Shown one piece after another: positions 47,227-58,801 of a stretch of 64,000 bases of DNA; positions within the stretch are counted from its first letter, which is position 1; each line of letters opens with the position of its first letter. The position numbers and the translations under genes are program-made. Below the pieces are notes generated by a model that was not told the DNA's origin, did no database searches, and saw only the letters and a list, made by a program, of their open reading frames with translations. Source of the DNA: Diphasiastrum complanatum. Its lineage: Eukaryota; Streptophyta; Lycopodiopsida; Lycopodiales; Lycopodiaceae. The stretch lies in NCBI GenBank assembly GCA_029204225.1, contig CM055093.1, positions 20,973,701-21,037,700 of the forward strand, written 5' to 3'.

Positions 47227-47278
47227 TTGTATCAGAGCCATGCTATTATCTTTGATTGTTCAAGAATTTGTGAGCCCT
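47227..47278 (+). other. PBS and leader stub behind LTR D
   Basis: ttgtatcagagcc and about 40 bp of leader match 23508-23560 almost exactly, then homology ends at about 47278. A 3' LTR should not be followed by a PBS unless another internal region once followed it. Confidence 0.7.
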
Positions 47279-48403
47279 ACTACCACCCCAAAAATTGGGT
47301 CCAACTTAGCAAAGTTTAATTTATAAAGGACTAACTATATGTTTACCTATGGTTACACATGTCTCGACAAAGTGACCTATGGTTTTCTAAGCAATTCCAT
47401 TTACATTCCAACATCAACGTAGACTAGTTTGGTCTCATAATGACTATGCATGACTGTTGCTCCTCATAATAACTATGTATGAGTGTTGCTCCTCATGATG
47501 ACTATGTATGAGTGTTGTTCCTCTGTTACTACTTAGATTGCAAAATAATATACATATATGGCTCAACACTCTTGCCAACAACATCACATTTGCTCAGAAT
47601 ATAATCGGCCCAAGTATATGATTCAACCACTAAAACATGGCAACAATCCCTCAAAAGAGAAATTCTATTAGCTACAATTTATCCAAAGCTAGGATTCATG
47701 GTATAGGCGCAACAACGGCAGCGGCCATCAAGGCCCGACTCTCCCTCATACCACAACTATTTATTCTTCCTCATACACATGCTATTAGTGTCACGCTCCC
47801 GTTCTCACGGATATTGCTCGAGTTTTGACTACGCACTGATGGCTTTGAGTAACATTCTGGCAGCGGGTTCAACAATCATCTATACGTAGACACATTTCTC
47901 CATAGGCGGGTGGCTACCCACTAGCTGTGTGATAGCTCTCTCTCGGCAACCGTGCACATCTCTCCTACATAACGGGTGCAAGTATCAAACAATGATACGG
48001 TCAGATAGACTATTTACCAGACCTGTATTCCCCACGTATCTGCAAACAGCCATGAAACTCAGTGGGACTACCAGAACATGCAACACACTCCTCTCTCATC
48101 ACGCCCACCAACTTGACTCTCCAACAAACCTCCCTCTTTGTATTGGCTGCCTCTCTCTTTTTCAAAGGGAGTGAAAAGGTGCCCTTCTCTTTGACAATTT
48201 TTCGTTCTTCAATAGTATTCCTTCATCTCATGTACCCTTTTGCCACATGTCCCAAGTGTAGTGGGCCCCCCAGCATTTCTTTCATCATATACCCACTTTT
48301 TATCCTCTAACTTTTTATCATGCACACTTCCACACTTGTGGGGAAGACATCTAAGGCTCAAAACCAATGATTGATCCCAAATATTGAGATCAAAAAACTT
48401 GTG
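47279..48403. other. No gene; 29-bp tandem repeat
   Basis: Three copies of a 29-bp unit with 'actatgtatgagtgttgctc' lie at 47443-47529. Otherwise no supported feature. Confidence 0.5.
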
Positions 48404-48825
48404 GCTCTGATATTTCTCTTTGAAAAACTCTCAAAATAGCTTTGGAAAGCCTCTACTTTCTTGTAGTGGATTCCAGTTCAATTTTATTCTGTAATGATAT
48501 CTTATAAAGAGCTTATCAAGTATTTATGAAAATAAAATAAAAGTCTATTGTTTGTGAAAACTTTTGGTTCAAAATTTTGCATATATTTGTGAGGTATTTC
48601 AATTTTCACCAGTTCACACATTAGCTGTTATTTGTATTAATTTGGATCATGCAAATACATTGAGTCCTTTTGCAACTAGTTACACTCTCCTTGCATTGAG
48701 TTTTGTAGAAATTACACCTGATTCAACATCTCAATATGCATTGCATGAGAGAGCATAACAATTGCACAAGTGTATAAGATCCCTGAAATTTGAAGCAACT
48801 TGCACCCTCATTCTCCCCCTCCAAT
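48404..48825 (-). repeat. LTR K with adjoining PBS-like and polypurine sequences
   Basis: On the minus strand a purine tract (ggagggggagaa, 48811-48822) precedes TGAGGGTGCAAG (48810), and about 400 bp later tatcagagcc (48403-48412) resembles a PBS followed by leader-like sequence. This looks like an LTR with internal sequence on both sides. No pol sequence was found nearby. Confidence 0.45.
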
Positions 48826-50365
48826 TGCAAGCGAATCGGTTGGGGTGAACTTATTATGCCTAAGAACCTGGAAAGCTCTAATATAGGGAAAGTTGGGTTC
48901 CTAGTGTGGAATCAATGAATTGTACTTAGTTAAATACAAGTGCATATGCTTTTGGGAAGGTGATCTCATGATGTAAAATCAATTTTTATATTTTTGTGAA
49001 GAAAAAAGAGGTGCATGTAAAAACAAATATACGACAAAATAAAGGGTTTAAAAAACAAGTTAAAAAAAAAGTAACGTCAAGGAAGGTCCACCCATCGGCC
49101 GTTTTGTCGTGGGGAAAAGCCTTTGGCCGAGTGTTGTAAAGCTACCTTTACAAGCTTTACTTCCGGCGCCATCGGTGCCAACTATGTCCCCGATGCCAGC
49201 AGCGCCCCTGCTGCTCCCGGCGCCAATGGCACCGACGCCGCTCCCGATGCCACTATGACCAGAATCCAGCCAGCGCCAAGTTCCTATGGCTGAAAATCTT
49301 TGATCGGTTCTAGCGGAGTCTAGAGAGCTCAGATCGATGTGCAATCACCTCACACGACCTAGGCATGATTAAAGGAAGCCTGGGGATCAATAAAATCTAG
49401 AGAGAGAAAATGACTTTCTAGAAAGAGAAAATTCTAGAGAGAGAAAAACGTGCTTTACCAGCTTGGGTAGAGTGCTTGGAATGAGGGGGGGTGCCGAATC
49501 ACACCAATACTATAGGGGAGTGCGGGTTGCGACTCAGGGCGAGCTCCAACCAAGTCTCAGCCTCCCCTGCTGGAATGTTGTCATGGCTCTCGCCTTGGCA
49601 TGCTAGTGCCTCGGAGACTAGGGTCGATTACACACTTGAAATGTAACCTTCTCAGATTTATCAATAAAGTGAGATTTTCCTCAAACTGACTCTGATTACC
49701 TTCTGGGTTTCAGTGTTCGGTAAAAGCGCCAGTTGTAAGGCCGCTTCCAAATTTTTTAGTTGGCACATAGCTGAGGGTCGTATTCCGGGACGCCAGCGGT
49801 ATGCCGTCGGGACCATTTGGTCCAGGAACTTGTTGTTTCCATATCTGTCGCGGCTTGTGGTTCTGAGTGTTCCTTGCATGAACGTGAATGGGTTAAGCTC
49901 TTGGGGAACGGGCTCTAACCTGTCGGCTGAGTTGGATGGCTTGCTTGGGTGGAAGTTACCTGTTTATGGCTGCCCAGTCTGGCGTGGTGCCAGGTTGGCT
50001 TCCAGCGCTCGTGACGAAGCTTTCAGTTGGTTAAGTCTGATGTAAGTCAGACCGCTTGCTTGGAATAGATGTTACTCGTTTGTAACGAAGCTTCGAGTTG
50101 GTTAAGTTTGATGTATGTCGGGCGGCTTGCTTGGAGGGAAGTCACCCACATCGGGACCCCCTATCTGGCATGGCGCCAGGTTGGATCTCAATGTTGGTTT
50201 TCGGAACTTCAAGTTGGTTAAGTCTGATCATTGTTGGCGAGTTGGCTGCTTGTATGTCAAGTGGGTTTGGATGGCAAGAGTTGAAGGCTGGGAAGCTAAG
50301 TCGTGGTTCCCGGCTCCCTTTGGGATGCCTGTGCTACACCGAGGGCGGTACCACGTGGCTACCAA
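48826..50365. other. GC-richer tract with repeats, no confident gene
   Basis: 49150-49260 is a run of Gly/Ala-type codons on either strand (repeated 'ggcgcc' and 'gatgcc'). 49930-50280 contains at least three degenerate copies of a ~100-bp unit with 'agttggttaagtctgatgt' and 'gcttgcttgg'. Open frames on the plus strand follow these repeats and show no domain. Base composition differs sharply from the surroundings, suggesting foreign (transposon) origin. Confidence 0.5.
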
Positions 50366-50370
50366 GATGA

Positions 50371-50541
50371 TATTACATTTTTAGAACATATGAACAATTC
50401 ATTGCAACAGAAATGTAGGCATTGACAAAAAGAAAAGAGAGACATTGTGATTGTTGAAGGAGAGGGGATAGTGGTAGGTTGGCATTTTTCGTGACTTAAA
50501 ACTACTTAAGGTGTCCTTAACCAAAACCTATATTCTTAACA
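50371..50541 (-). repeat. 3' LTR of copia element G
   Basis: 171 bp; the minus strand starts TGTTAAGAATATAGG after the purine-rich gatcaggtgggag. Aligns with 57530-57706. Confidence 0.7.
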
Positions 50542-51404
50542 CTCCCACCTGATCAAGAATCTATCACCCAAGATAATTCTTGATCACATTTCACAAATAT
50601 ACATTTAGTTACTAACTTATTGATATCCATGACTGACTGACTCACATTATTGACTAACTTTAACTGATCCTAGTGCCTTAGAACAAATTTTTGTCCTACG
50701 AATAGTCATCATCTTCGTAATCATTATGATTATGAAATGCAAGATGAGTTTCTTGCTTTAGGTTGCCAACTGTAATGTCCAACATTTTTTTCTTGCAATT
50801 TCTTGAAAAATGACCCGATTTCTCATATAGAAACAAGTTCTTTTGCTCATGTCAACAAGTTCATATAGAAACAAGTTCTTTTGCTCATGTCAACAATGTT
50901 TGAACTGCTCCCACGCTTCTTCTTTATTTGGCTTTCTTGTGAATAGAAGAGAATCAACTCCTTGTGTCGAGGTGTACTAAGATTCTGATCTTTTCTTCTA
51001 ATTTCCTCTTGAAGAAGAATACTTATGAGACTATGCATTGACATTTGCTTTGAAATAGCACTCAGCACAGTATTAAAATTCTTATGACACACATTTTCAC
51101 TACTGTTGAACCTATAGCTGCCAACTGATCTACAAAAGTTTTCAGCCTTGAGATATGAGTTGCAATTGAGTCTCCGTCCTCCATCTTGAAGGTAATTAGT
51201 TGCTTTCAAAGATACATTCTGTTAGCAATTGAAGGTGCTTCATAGAGAGCAGCAAGAACCTCCCAAGCTTCCTTTGCATACTTTGCATTTCTAACATCAA
51301 AAAGCTAGAAATCAACAAGATTTCAGTTTTTGCTTTGACATTCTTCTTCTTCCAAGGCTCAATGATGGCAGGATCCCCAAGCTTTATCTCGACTCTTGAT
51401 ACAA
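50542..51404 (-). pseudogene. copia gag remnant of element G
   Basis: The minus-strand frame at 50847-51209 includes ISILLQEEIRRKDQNL, similar to the gag segment SLLLQEEIRRS of element E, and a Lys-rich stretch. The N-terminal part continues toward 51404 with frame changes (GDPAIIEPWKKKN). Truncated at the point where F inserted. Confidence 0.65.
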
Positions 51405-51409
51405 CAAAC

Positions 51410-52413
51410 TGTCGAAAAATCGTGTGTGCGTGAGCGGCAGCGGAAGCTCAAGGATTGAGTGTGGCGTGTAGGAACGAAAACGCAACAGTTAGCAGCAGAA
51501 ATATTCAAGTAGAAGAATTCATACAGATTGCACAAATGAACGACGCAGTAGTGAGACAAAAATTGAACTCTGATTAATATCAACAGTGAGTACAATAGCT
51601 TGAAGTAATAACTTCAACTTGCTGAGCGTGATAACGCTGGTGGCTACAAATAACTCTCATTGAAAGAGAAATTCAATTAACACTTACGTAGCTTGATTCA
51701 ACTAATATATATATATTTACAAGTGTTGAGAGAAAAATATCTCATGTCTTAATTGCCATTTACTCCAGTTTTGCATCTATACAAAAGTTGGTAACCGCCC
51801 TTAGGATATTTGTTTCTCAAGCCTTTTAGGGTTGATGATAAGTTGGCAACGTCGGTCTACCAATGTGTTAAAAACATGAAAAACCCAAAAAACTCAAAAA
51901 ACTCGAAGGTGCCCGTTAGACTGAAGGTATGCAAAACCTGAAGGTGCCCTTAGACTTAAGGTGTGTAAATCCTGAAGGCGTCCTTAGATTTAAGACAGCA
52001 AATAAGCCAAAAAAAGGAGAAAAAGTCAAAAGTGCCTTATACTGAAGGCAACGAAGAAGGCAAATGTGCCTTAGTTTTAAGACAGCGAAGAAGGCGAAGG
52101 TGTCTTAAAATAGTTTTAAGGCATTCTTGGTACTGTGTCGCATTTTCTGCAAAGAGGCAAAAAAGGCGAAAGAGACGAAGGTGGTCCAAAAATGGTTTCT
52201 AAGTCATTCTGGCCAGTGTGTCACATTTTTTGTGAAGGCACGAAAAGGGGGCGAAGAAATTGAAAAGCAAAGGTGCTTTAAATCATTTAGGGCATAAAGG
52301 GAAAAAAAACTTAAAGGGAAAAATGTCAAGGTCCGAAATAATGTTGTCGGCCTTTTGTTTTCAAGATGCTCATTACTTAATGATTTTTAAGACTGAGCAT
52401 AAGAAATCTAACA
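51410..52413 (-). repeat. 3' LTR of copia element F
   Basis: About 1.0 kb; the minus strand begins TGTTAGATTTCTTATGCTCAG next to the purine tract aagggggag. U3 contains arrays of 'gaaggtgcccttagac' and 'gtgtcgcattttt' units (51900-52300). Confidence 0.88.
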
Positions 52414-52569
52414 CTCCCCCTTAATGGAGATCTTGAAAAACTTTGATCTTCAGATTTAACATATCGTTAAATCTGAGATGTTGCTCCTTTGATAGAGCCT
52501 TTGTGAAGTAATCTGCTGCCATGTAGTTTGTTCTGCAGAAAACCAGTTCTACTTGTTATGCACTTTCTC

Positions 52570-54475
52570 TCAGTAATGATACTTTATTTCTATATGTTTG
52601 CTTTGAGAATGAAATCTTGGATTGAAAGATAGCGCTATTGTGCTTTGATTGTCACAATAGATTGTTGTAGGAAGCGTTTGTGCAAGGTTCAGGTCTGCAA
52701 GCAGTTGCCTTAGCCAGATCGCCTCTTTTGTTGCATTGGTGGTAACTATGTATTCGGATTCCGTTGATGATAATGCAACTGAGGTCTGCTTCCGGTTGTT
52801 CAGTGAGATTGGGCCTTGGTTGTATAAAAATACAAATCCAGAAGTTGATTTCTGGTGTCGACATCTCCTGCCCAATCCGCATCTGTGTAGGCTTCGAGGA
52901 TATTGGCAGTGTGGTAGTCTCCGTAGCAGATGTTGAGAGTTTTAGTTGCCTAGATATACTTCATGACCTTTGTTAGCGTCTTCCAATGAGTTAAGCCAGG
53001 ATTTGACAGAAACTGGTTGAGTGTATTGATTGAGTATGCAAGGGCTGGTCGCGTGCAGGATCATTGCGTACATTAGTGAGCCGATGATGCATTGAAATGG
53101 GTAGCACTTTATCTCCTCCTTTTCTGCCTCGGTTTGAGGATACTGTTCCTTTGATAGCTTTAGTCCAGGGTCGAGTGGAAAGTGACTTGGTTTGTAGTTG
53201 GCCATTCCATACTTTTCCAGCACGTTGTTGAGATATTGTTGTTGACTGATAAAGATCAGTCTGCTAGGTCGATCTCATTGAATTTGGATTTTGAGACAAT
53301 AGTGGGTTGGACCCATGTCACTCATCTTGTATTCCTAGGCCAGCATGCATTTTGTATCCTTCATCAGATTCAGATGGCTCGACTTTACTACAGAGTGGCC
53401 TTTATGTCCTGCCGATAGACTGAATAAGAGTGTATCATCTACGTAGAGAGTGATGATGATGAAGTCATCTGATACAGAGTTGCATTTGAGTCTGCCGAGT
53501 TTGAAATGAAACCATTCTCTATCAGAAATGCGTTGATCTTTTGGAACCAGGCTCTGGATGACTGTTTCAGCCCATAGAGCACCTTGTGGATTTTGCATAC
53601 AAGGTGCTGTTGATTTCCATTGAGTTCATATCCCTATGGTTGCGTCATGTAGATCTCCTCTTAGATGGTTTCATTGAGGAAGGCGGTCTAGACATCCATC
53701 TGGTGGACTTTAAGGTCTGTTGTGATTGCAAAGGAGAGGAGTAGGCAGATCAATGCATGTTTGACGATGGGTTGAAGGTTTCTGAATAATCTAGGTCTGG
53801 AATCTGAGAAAAGTCTTTGGCGACTAGCCTGGCCTTGTAATGATTTAGCCTTCCTTCAACGTCATACTTTGCCTTGAATATCCATTTGTATGGAATCGGC
53901 TTTCGATCCTTTGGTAGCTCAGTGAGTGTCCATATTTGATTCTCCATAAGAGAATCAAATTCGGTGTCCATCGCTGCGTTCCACTGGTCAGCATCAAGAG
54001 TAGACATTGCTTCAGAAATGGTGGTTGGTTCCTGCACAAAGTAGCAAGCTAGATCATCCATAAATCTGGATGGAGACTGTTTGGACCTATTCGACCTTCT
54101 GGGTTGAACTTCGGTCCTCTGATGTGGGTTGACTCATTGAGGTTATGACTCGTTGTCAAAGTCATCGTCGCTATTCAGCAGTTGAATCTCTGGATCAGAA
54201 TTGACTGGTTGCTCGATCCGTGGATTTGAATTATCAACAGCTTTTCCTTTGTGGTCAATGAACTGGTCTTCCACGAAAATGACATCTCTACTGGTGAATG
54301 CTTGCTCGGTATCCAAATTGTAGAGCTTGTATGCCTTGTGGTCTGGGGAATAGCCGATGAAAATTGTTTTTCTACTCTTGTCATCTAGCTTTCTTCTTAC
54401 ATCCTCAGGGATCTGAGCGAAAGCGATGCATCCAAACACTTGAATATGTTTGAGTGATGGTTTGTTCATGTCCAT
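52570..54475 (-). pseudogene. copia pol 3' part of element F (RT, RNase H)
   Basis: Minus-strand fragments are: the integrase-RT linker (54143-54475) with the VFGCIAFAQIPEDVRRK region; the RT N-terminus (53750-54061) with DQWNAAMDTEFDSLMENQIW and YKWIFKAKYD; the RT palm with a YVDDTLL box (53335-53598); GSLMYAM (52942-53223); and RNase H (52570-52875) with ALSSTESEYIVTTNATKEAI and CDNQSTIAL. Frameshifts separate them. Confidence 0.85.
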
Positions 54476-54555
54476 ATCTCATAAGGTGTCTTGTCATTTA
54501 GGGCTTTGGTGATGGATCGACTCCACAAGTAGGCACTTGTAGTAACAGCTTTTGC

Positions 54556-55480
54556 CTAGAATCTCTTTGGAAGAGAGGCATGGGCCATCATGGTCTTGGC
54601 AGTTTCGATGAGTGTCCGGTTCTTCCGCTCAACTACACCATTGAACTGAGGTGAGTAGCTGGTTGTGTATTGTTGAAGTATCTCGTTGGCCTTGCAGAAC
54701 TCCTTGAATTCTGTGGAGATGTACTCTCCCCCTCCATCTGTGTGTAGGGCCTTGATCTTCCTCTGGCAGTCCTTCGAGAGAAGTCGTCGATGAAGGTTAG
54801 GAAATAGAGAGCTCCCCATGTAGAAGCAGTCTGCATCGGGCCACAAATGTTGTTGTGTACAAGGTCAAACAAGCCCTTGGATGTATGAACTGAGTCTAAA
54901 CTGAAGGGACATCTAGCATGCTTGCTAATAATACAACTTTCACATGGAGAAGTTGGCTTGCTGACTGACGACAAATCTTGTACTAGACTCTACGCTGACA
55001 TTTGTTGAATACTTTTGTAGTTAAGATGGCCAAGTTTGAAATGCCACAACATATCAGTTGATTCAGAAGTGGCTGTGTAAAGAGCTTGACTATTAGAAGA
55101 ATAGCAATGGCTGAGTTTGTAAAGAGAGCCGCTTCTTCTTTCGTAGGCTAGCACCTTTCGAGATTTGTCAAGAATTGTGCAGCCATGCATTTGAATTCGA
55201 CCCTCTGACCTGAATCGGTGATTCTACTAACTCAGAGTAGATTCTTGGTCAGATTTGGAACGTGGAGAACGTTGGACAGCAACTTGACCTAACCTCTTTT
55301 GATTTCAACTCTAACTGTTCCTTCACCTCCGATTGTATGTGATGAGTTGTCTCCAAGTTGTTCAGCTCAAGAGTGGGTGAATGCCTTATAGTCCTTGAAC
55401 CAGTCGCGATGGTGAGTCATGTGTTGAGTTGCTCCTGAATCTAGGTACCAGAATCGATATCCTGTTGTTCACCTTCTTTG
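54556..55480 (-). pseudogene. copia integrase region of element F
   Basis: GAG-pre-integrase with MLWHFKLGHLNYKSIQQMSA (54990-55190), then CESCIISKHARCPF and FLTFIDDFSRR (54633-54974). The integrase core with QFNGVVERKNRTLIETAK (54556-54846) is in a shifted frame. A deletion inside the core joins DDFSRR to a later segment. Confidence 0.8.
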
Positions 55481-56386
55481 GTCATGAAAGCTGCTTCATT
55501 TTCTTCTTCTTGTTGCTGATTTGAGTGACTGGTCGTAGCACTATGTGCTTGTTGTTGGAACTATTTCTTCTTTTCGTTGTTGTACTTCAAAGTTTGGGAG
55601 TCCTTAATTTCGTGGCCAGTCCTCTTACAATATCTGCAGAAAAGTTTCTACGTTGGCTGGAATGATGAAGAGCTTGAAATCGATCCTAAGTCATTATTTG
55701 GTCGAGACTGCATGTTGCTCTTCTTGTCAGTAGAGCCTGACTTTGTAGATCTCTTAGATCTAAACTTCTGGTTTTTTGAATACAGAACTTGTGGATCCAA
55801 TTCTGAGCCTGAGGAGGATGCTGATCTTCTGATCTCCTCTTGTAGGAGCAGCGAGATTACTCTTGATAGAGTGAGGTGCTTTTGGATAGAAATTTCCATT
55901 ACCCAATTTTCGTAGGCTTCAGGTAGACTCGATAATAGAGTCATGAGTGCATCGGAATCTTCCATGACTAAGCCAGCTGCAGTCATCTGTTCCATAAGAT
56001 TTTGAAGGTGTTGAGGTGGCTCAAAACACTATCTACTTCAGACATTCTGAGGGTGAAGAATTTCTTCTTCAGATGGAGCTTGGATGTAACATCTCTAATG
56101 TCGTAGAGAGTTGCTAGGATGTCCCATGCATCCTTAGCAGTCTGAGCAGCATGTATGTGGCTTATCTAAGTATCCTTGATGTTGAGGGTGATCATGACAA
56201 ATGCTTTGCCATCTCTCAGTCTCCACTTGGTGATGATGGCTGCATCACCTTCTAGTTTGAGCTCTGTGCCATCAAAGATGTTCCATAGTTCTTTGGCTAG
56301 AAGTATAACCTTCATCTTGAATTTCTAGAGATGGTAGTTATCTCCATCGAGTTTGTCAATGAGAGATGAACTGGATGATGGATCCA
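55481..56386 (-). pseudogene. copia gag of element F
   Basis: The start at about 56386 reads MDPSSSSSLIDKLDGDNYH, matching element E, but in-frame stops follow. The frame at 55648-55995 carries SLLLQEEIRRSASSSGS. The zinc-knuckle zone near 55600-55650 is degenerate. Confidence 0.8.
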
Positions 56387-56512
56387 TTCAGGTTGGACTT
56401 GAGTAGAAACAATGATTGTCTGAATACTATTGGCTGCGCGTTTTCTAGAAAGGCGTCTTGATAGAAACAAGATTGATAATTCGCAATAGAAATGCAGATT
56501 ACTGAAATGCTT

Positions 56513-56524
56513 GCTCTGATACCA
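56513..56524 (-). promoter_or_regulatory. Primer-binding site of element F
   Basis: Minus strand TGGTATCAGAGC directly after the 5' LTR. Confidence 0.9.
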
Positions 56525-57474
56525 TGTCGTAAAATTGCGTGTGCGTGAGCGACAACAGAAGTTCGAGGATTGAGCGTGGCATGTAGGAACGGAAACGCAA
56601 CAGTTAGCAGCAGAAATATTCAAGTAGAAGAATTCATACAGATTGCACAAATGAACGACGTAGTAGTGAGACAAAAATTGCACTCTGATTAATATCAACA
56701 GTGAGTACAATAGCTTGAAGTAATAACTTCAACTTGTTGAGCGTGATAACACTGGCTACAGATAACTCTGATTGAGAGAGAAATTCAATGAACACTTACA
56801 TAGCTTGATTCAGCTAGTATATATATTTACAAGTGTTGAGAGAAAAATATCTCATGCCTTAACTGCCATTTACTCCAGTTTTGCATCTATACAAAAGCTG
56901 GTAACCGCCCTTAGGATATTTGTTTCTCAAGTCTTTAAGGGTTGATGATAAGTTGGCGACGTCGGTCTGCCAATGTAGCAAAAATGCGAAAAATACGAAA
57001 AAAACCCGAAGGTGCCCGTTAGACTGAAGGTATGCAAATCTTGAAGGTGCCCTTAGACTTAAGGTGTGTAGATCTTGAAGGTGCCCTTAGATTTAAGACA
57101 GCGAAGAAGCCGAAAAAGGAGAAAAAGCCGAAAGTGCCTTATACTGAAGGCAGCGAAAAAGGCGAAGGTGCCTTAAAATGGTTTTAAGATATTCTTGGTA
57201 CTGTGTCGCATTTTTCGCAAAGAGGTGAAAAAGGCGAAGGTGGTCTAGAAATGGTTTCTAAGTCATTCTGGCCAGTGTGTCGCATTTTTCGTGAAGGCAC
57301 AAAAAAGGGCGAAGAAGGCAAAAAAGCAAAGGTGTCTTAAATCGTTTAAGACATAAAGTTAAAAAAAAAACTTAAAGGGAAAAATGTCAAGGTCCGAAAT
57401 AATGTTGTCAGCCTTCTGTTTTCAAGATGCTCATTACTTAACGATTTTTAAGGCTGAGCATAAGAAATCTAATA
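56525..57474 (-). repeat. 5' LTR of copia element F
   Basis: 950 bp with the same U3 array as the other LTR; first TG mutated to TA at 57474. Flanked by caaac. Confidence 0.88.
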
Positions 57475-57479
57475 CAAAC

Positions 57480-57706
57480 CACAAATCTTTTTGCTCGGCA
57501 GAAATGCATGCATTTACAAAAAGAACTAAAGAACCTCTTTTTTGAATGATGTGAAAAGTGACGCATAGCCTCTGCATTGGTGAGAGACAAAACCTTACAT
57601 GAAACATCGTGATTGTTGAAGGACAGTGGTAGGTTGGCGTTTTTCGTGACCTAAAACTACCTAAGGTGCCCTAAACCTAAACAAACCCAAACCTATATTC
57701 TTAATA
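57480..57706 (-). repeat. 5' LTR fragment of copia element G
   Basis: 227 bp, minus strand starting TATTAAGAATATAGG; aligns with 50371-50541 and is followed by gatga. Its inner end was lost before or when F inserted. Confidence 0.7.
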
Positions 57707-57711
57707 GATGA

Positions 57712-58272
57712 TATATACCAATGTTGGGTGGATATATGGGCTCCCGACTAGTATCAATAATGGTGTCAACATGGTATCATAGAACCTACTTTGTTGATAC
57801 ATGATTTTGTAATATCGGGGTCTAGAACCGGATCCCCAGTATTAACTATCTTAATACTCATGTTAATATTTTTGTTTGGGATTTTGCCATGGTATCATTA
57901 GTAGTATAATTTTAGTATTTTTTTTAAGATATCAAATTACATGTTACCTTTTTTTTTTTAATCTTTAACAATTCTTATTTAGGTATTTAACTCGGGTTGA
58001 TAACTGGCTAGTATCACCCTTGTGATACCAGCCTGATTTATACTAGTCTACAACTCGTATACTTCCTTATATTGATACAAAACTGGTATTAAACTTTTGA
58101 AAAAATTGAAATACGCTGACGAGAAAAAAAAAAAAAAACAACCATCGGACCTGGATGGTATAAAAGAAATTCATACCCGCCCAAGAATGATATATAGCAA
58201 CTTATGCTCATTGCTCACTTGAGATATAAAACATGGAATAATCATCTTTTGAATATTTGTCTCTTAAGAAAT
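57712..58272. other. Intergenic, no gene
   Basis: AT-rich; repeated 'gataccaa'/'tggtatca' words near 57760-58090 and a 15-base A run near 58124. No coding support. Confidence 0.5.
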
Positions 58273-58274
58273 TT

Positions 58275-58309
58275 GTGTGTGTGTGCGTGTGTGTGTGTGT
58301 GTGTGTGTT
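58275..58309. repeat. TG microsatellite
   Basis: About 17 TG units with one CG interruption, upstream of the DUF688 gene. Confidence 0.9.
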
Positions 58310-58631
58310 GATTTTTCAAATATTTGAACGTGTTCTTCTTCTTTCTCTTTCTTCCATTGTTTCTGCTGGCGATGCAGCTTCGACATTGCAAACGATCGAT
58401 CTGTCGCCTTTGATTTCCGTTTCTAATTGCAGCGGAAAGCAGGCAGATCATCAACAAAATATAGCAAAATAGCAGCAGACAAGACATCAATACAAGCACA
58501 CGCAGGCGCTGCTACCCGTTGTGTATTGTATTGCTTGTTATTCTTATCATTATTATGGTTGATCAATTGCTTCATCTTACAAGTTTCGTCAGAATCTGGA
58601 TCTTCCGTAATAGAGGAGTTCCAGATGGTTG

Positions 58632-58801
58632 CTCAGGCAGGAAACGGCAAGATAAGCTTGGCTGCTGAAAAAATAATAGGATTCTACTCAGGCAGAAGAC
58701 GGCAAGATAAATATCGACGTGGCTGCCGAAAAAACACTGTGATTTTACTCAGGCAGAAGACGGCAAGATAAGCGTTGCTGCTGAAAAAATAATATGATTC
58801 T
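58632..58801 (+). repeat. Three-copy ~58-bp repeat ahead of the DUF688 gene
   Basis: Units starting 'ctcaggcag' at 58632, 58687 and 58748 share 'acggcaagataa' and 'ggctgctgaaaaaa'. They lie 160-330 bp upstream of the ATG, in promoter or 5' UTR. The sequence 'caaggtgagt' at 58911 could be a donor of a 5' UTR intron. Confidence 0.75.

Larger units (their letters stand above)
51410..57474 (-). mobile_element. Ty1-copia element F, full-length but decayed
   Basis: LTRs at 51410-52413 and 56525-57474 flank PBS, gag, integrase, RT and RNase H in copia order on the minus strand. Perfect target duplications caaac lie at 51405-51409 and 57475-57479. It is closely related to element E (same gag and integrase sequences) but its LTRs agree better, roughly 93-95% by eye in the first 200 bp, so it is younger. 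Every ORF is broken. Confidence 0.92.
50371..57706 (-). mobile_element. copia element G, split by element F
   Basis: Short LTRs (50371-50541; 57480-57706) share 'gattgttgaagg', 'gtggtaggttgg' and 'cctatattctta'. Exact 5-bp target duplications gatga lie at 50366-50370 and 57707-57711. Of the internal part only a gag stretch (50542-51404) remains; PBS, gag start and all of pol are absent. Element F sits inside it at 51410-57474. Confidence 0.75.

Noticed and set aside
48404-48415. Functional PBS at LTR K
   Set aside because: Only 10 bases match (tatcagagcc) and the flanking TGG is lost; kept only as supporting evidence for an LTR relic.
49713-50384. Plus-strand ORFs of about 90-110 codons in the GC-rich tract
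   Set aside because: They follow the ~100-bp tandem repeat in alternating frames and show no recognised domain.
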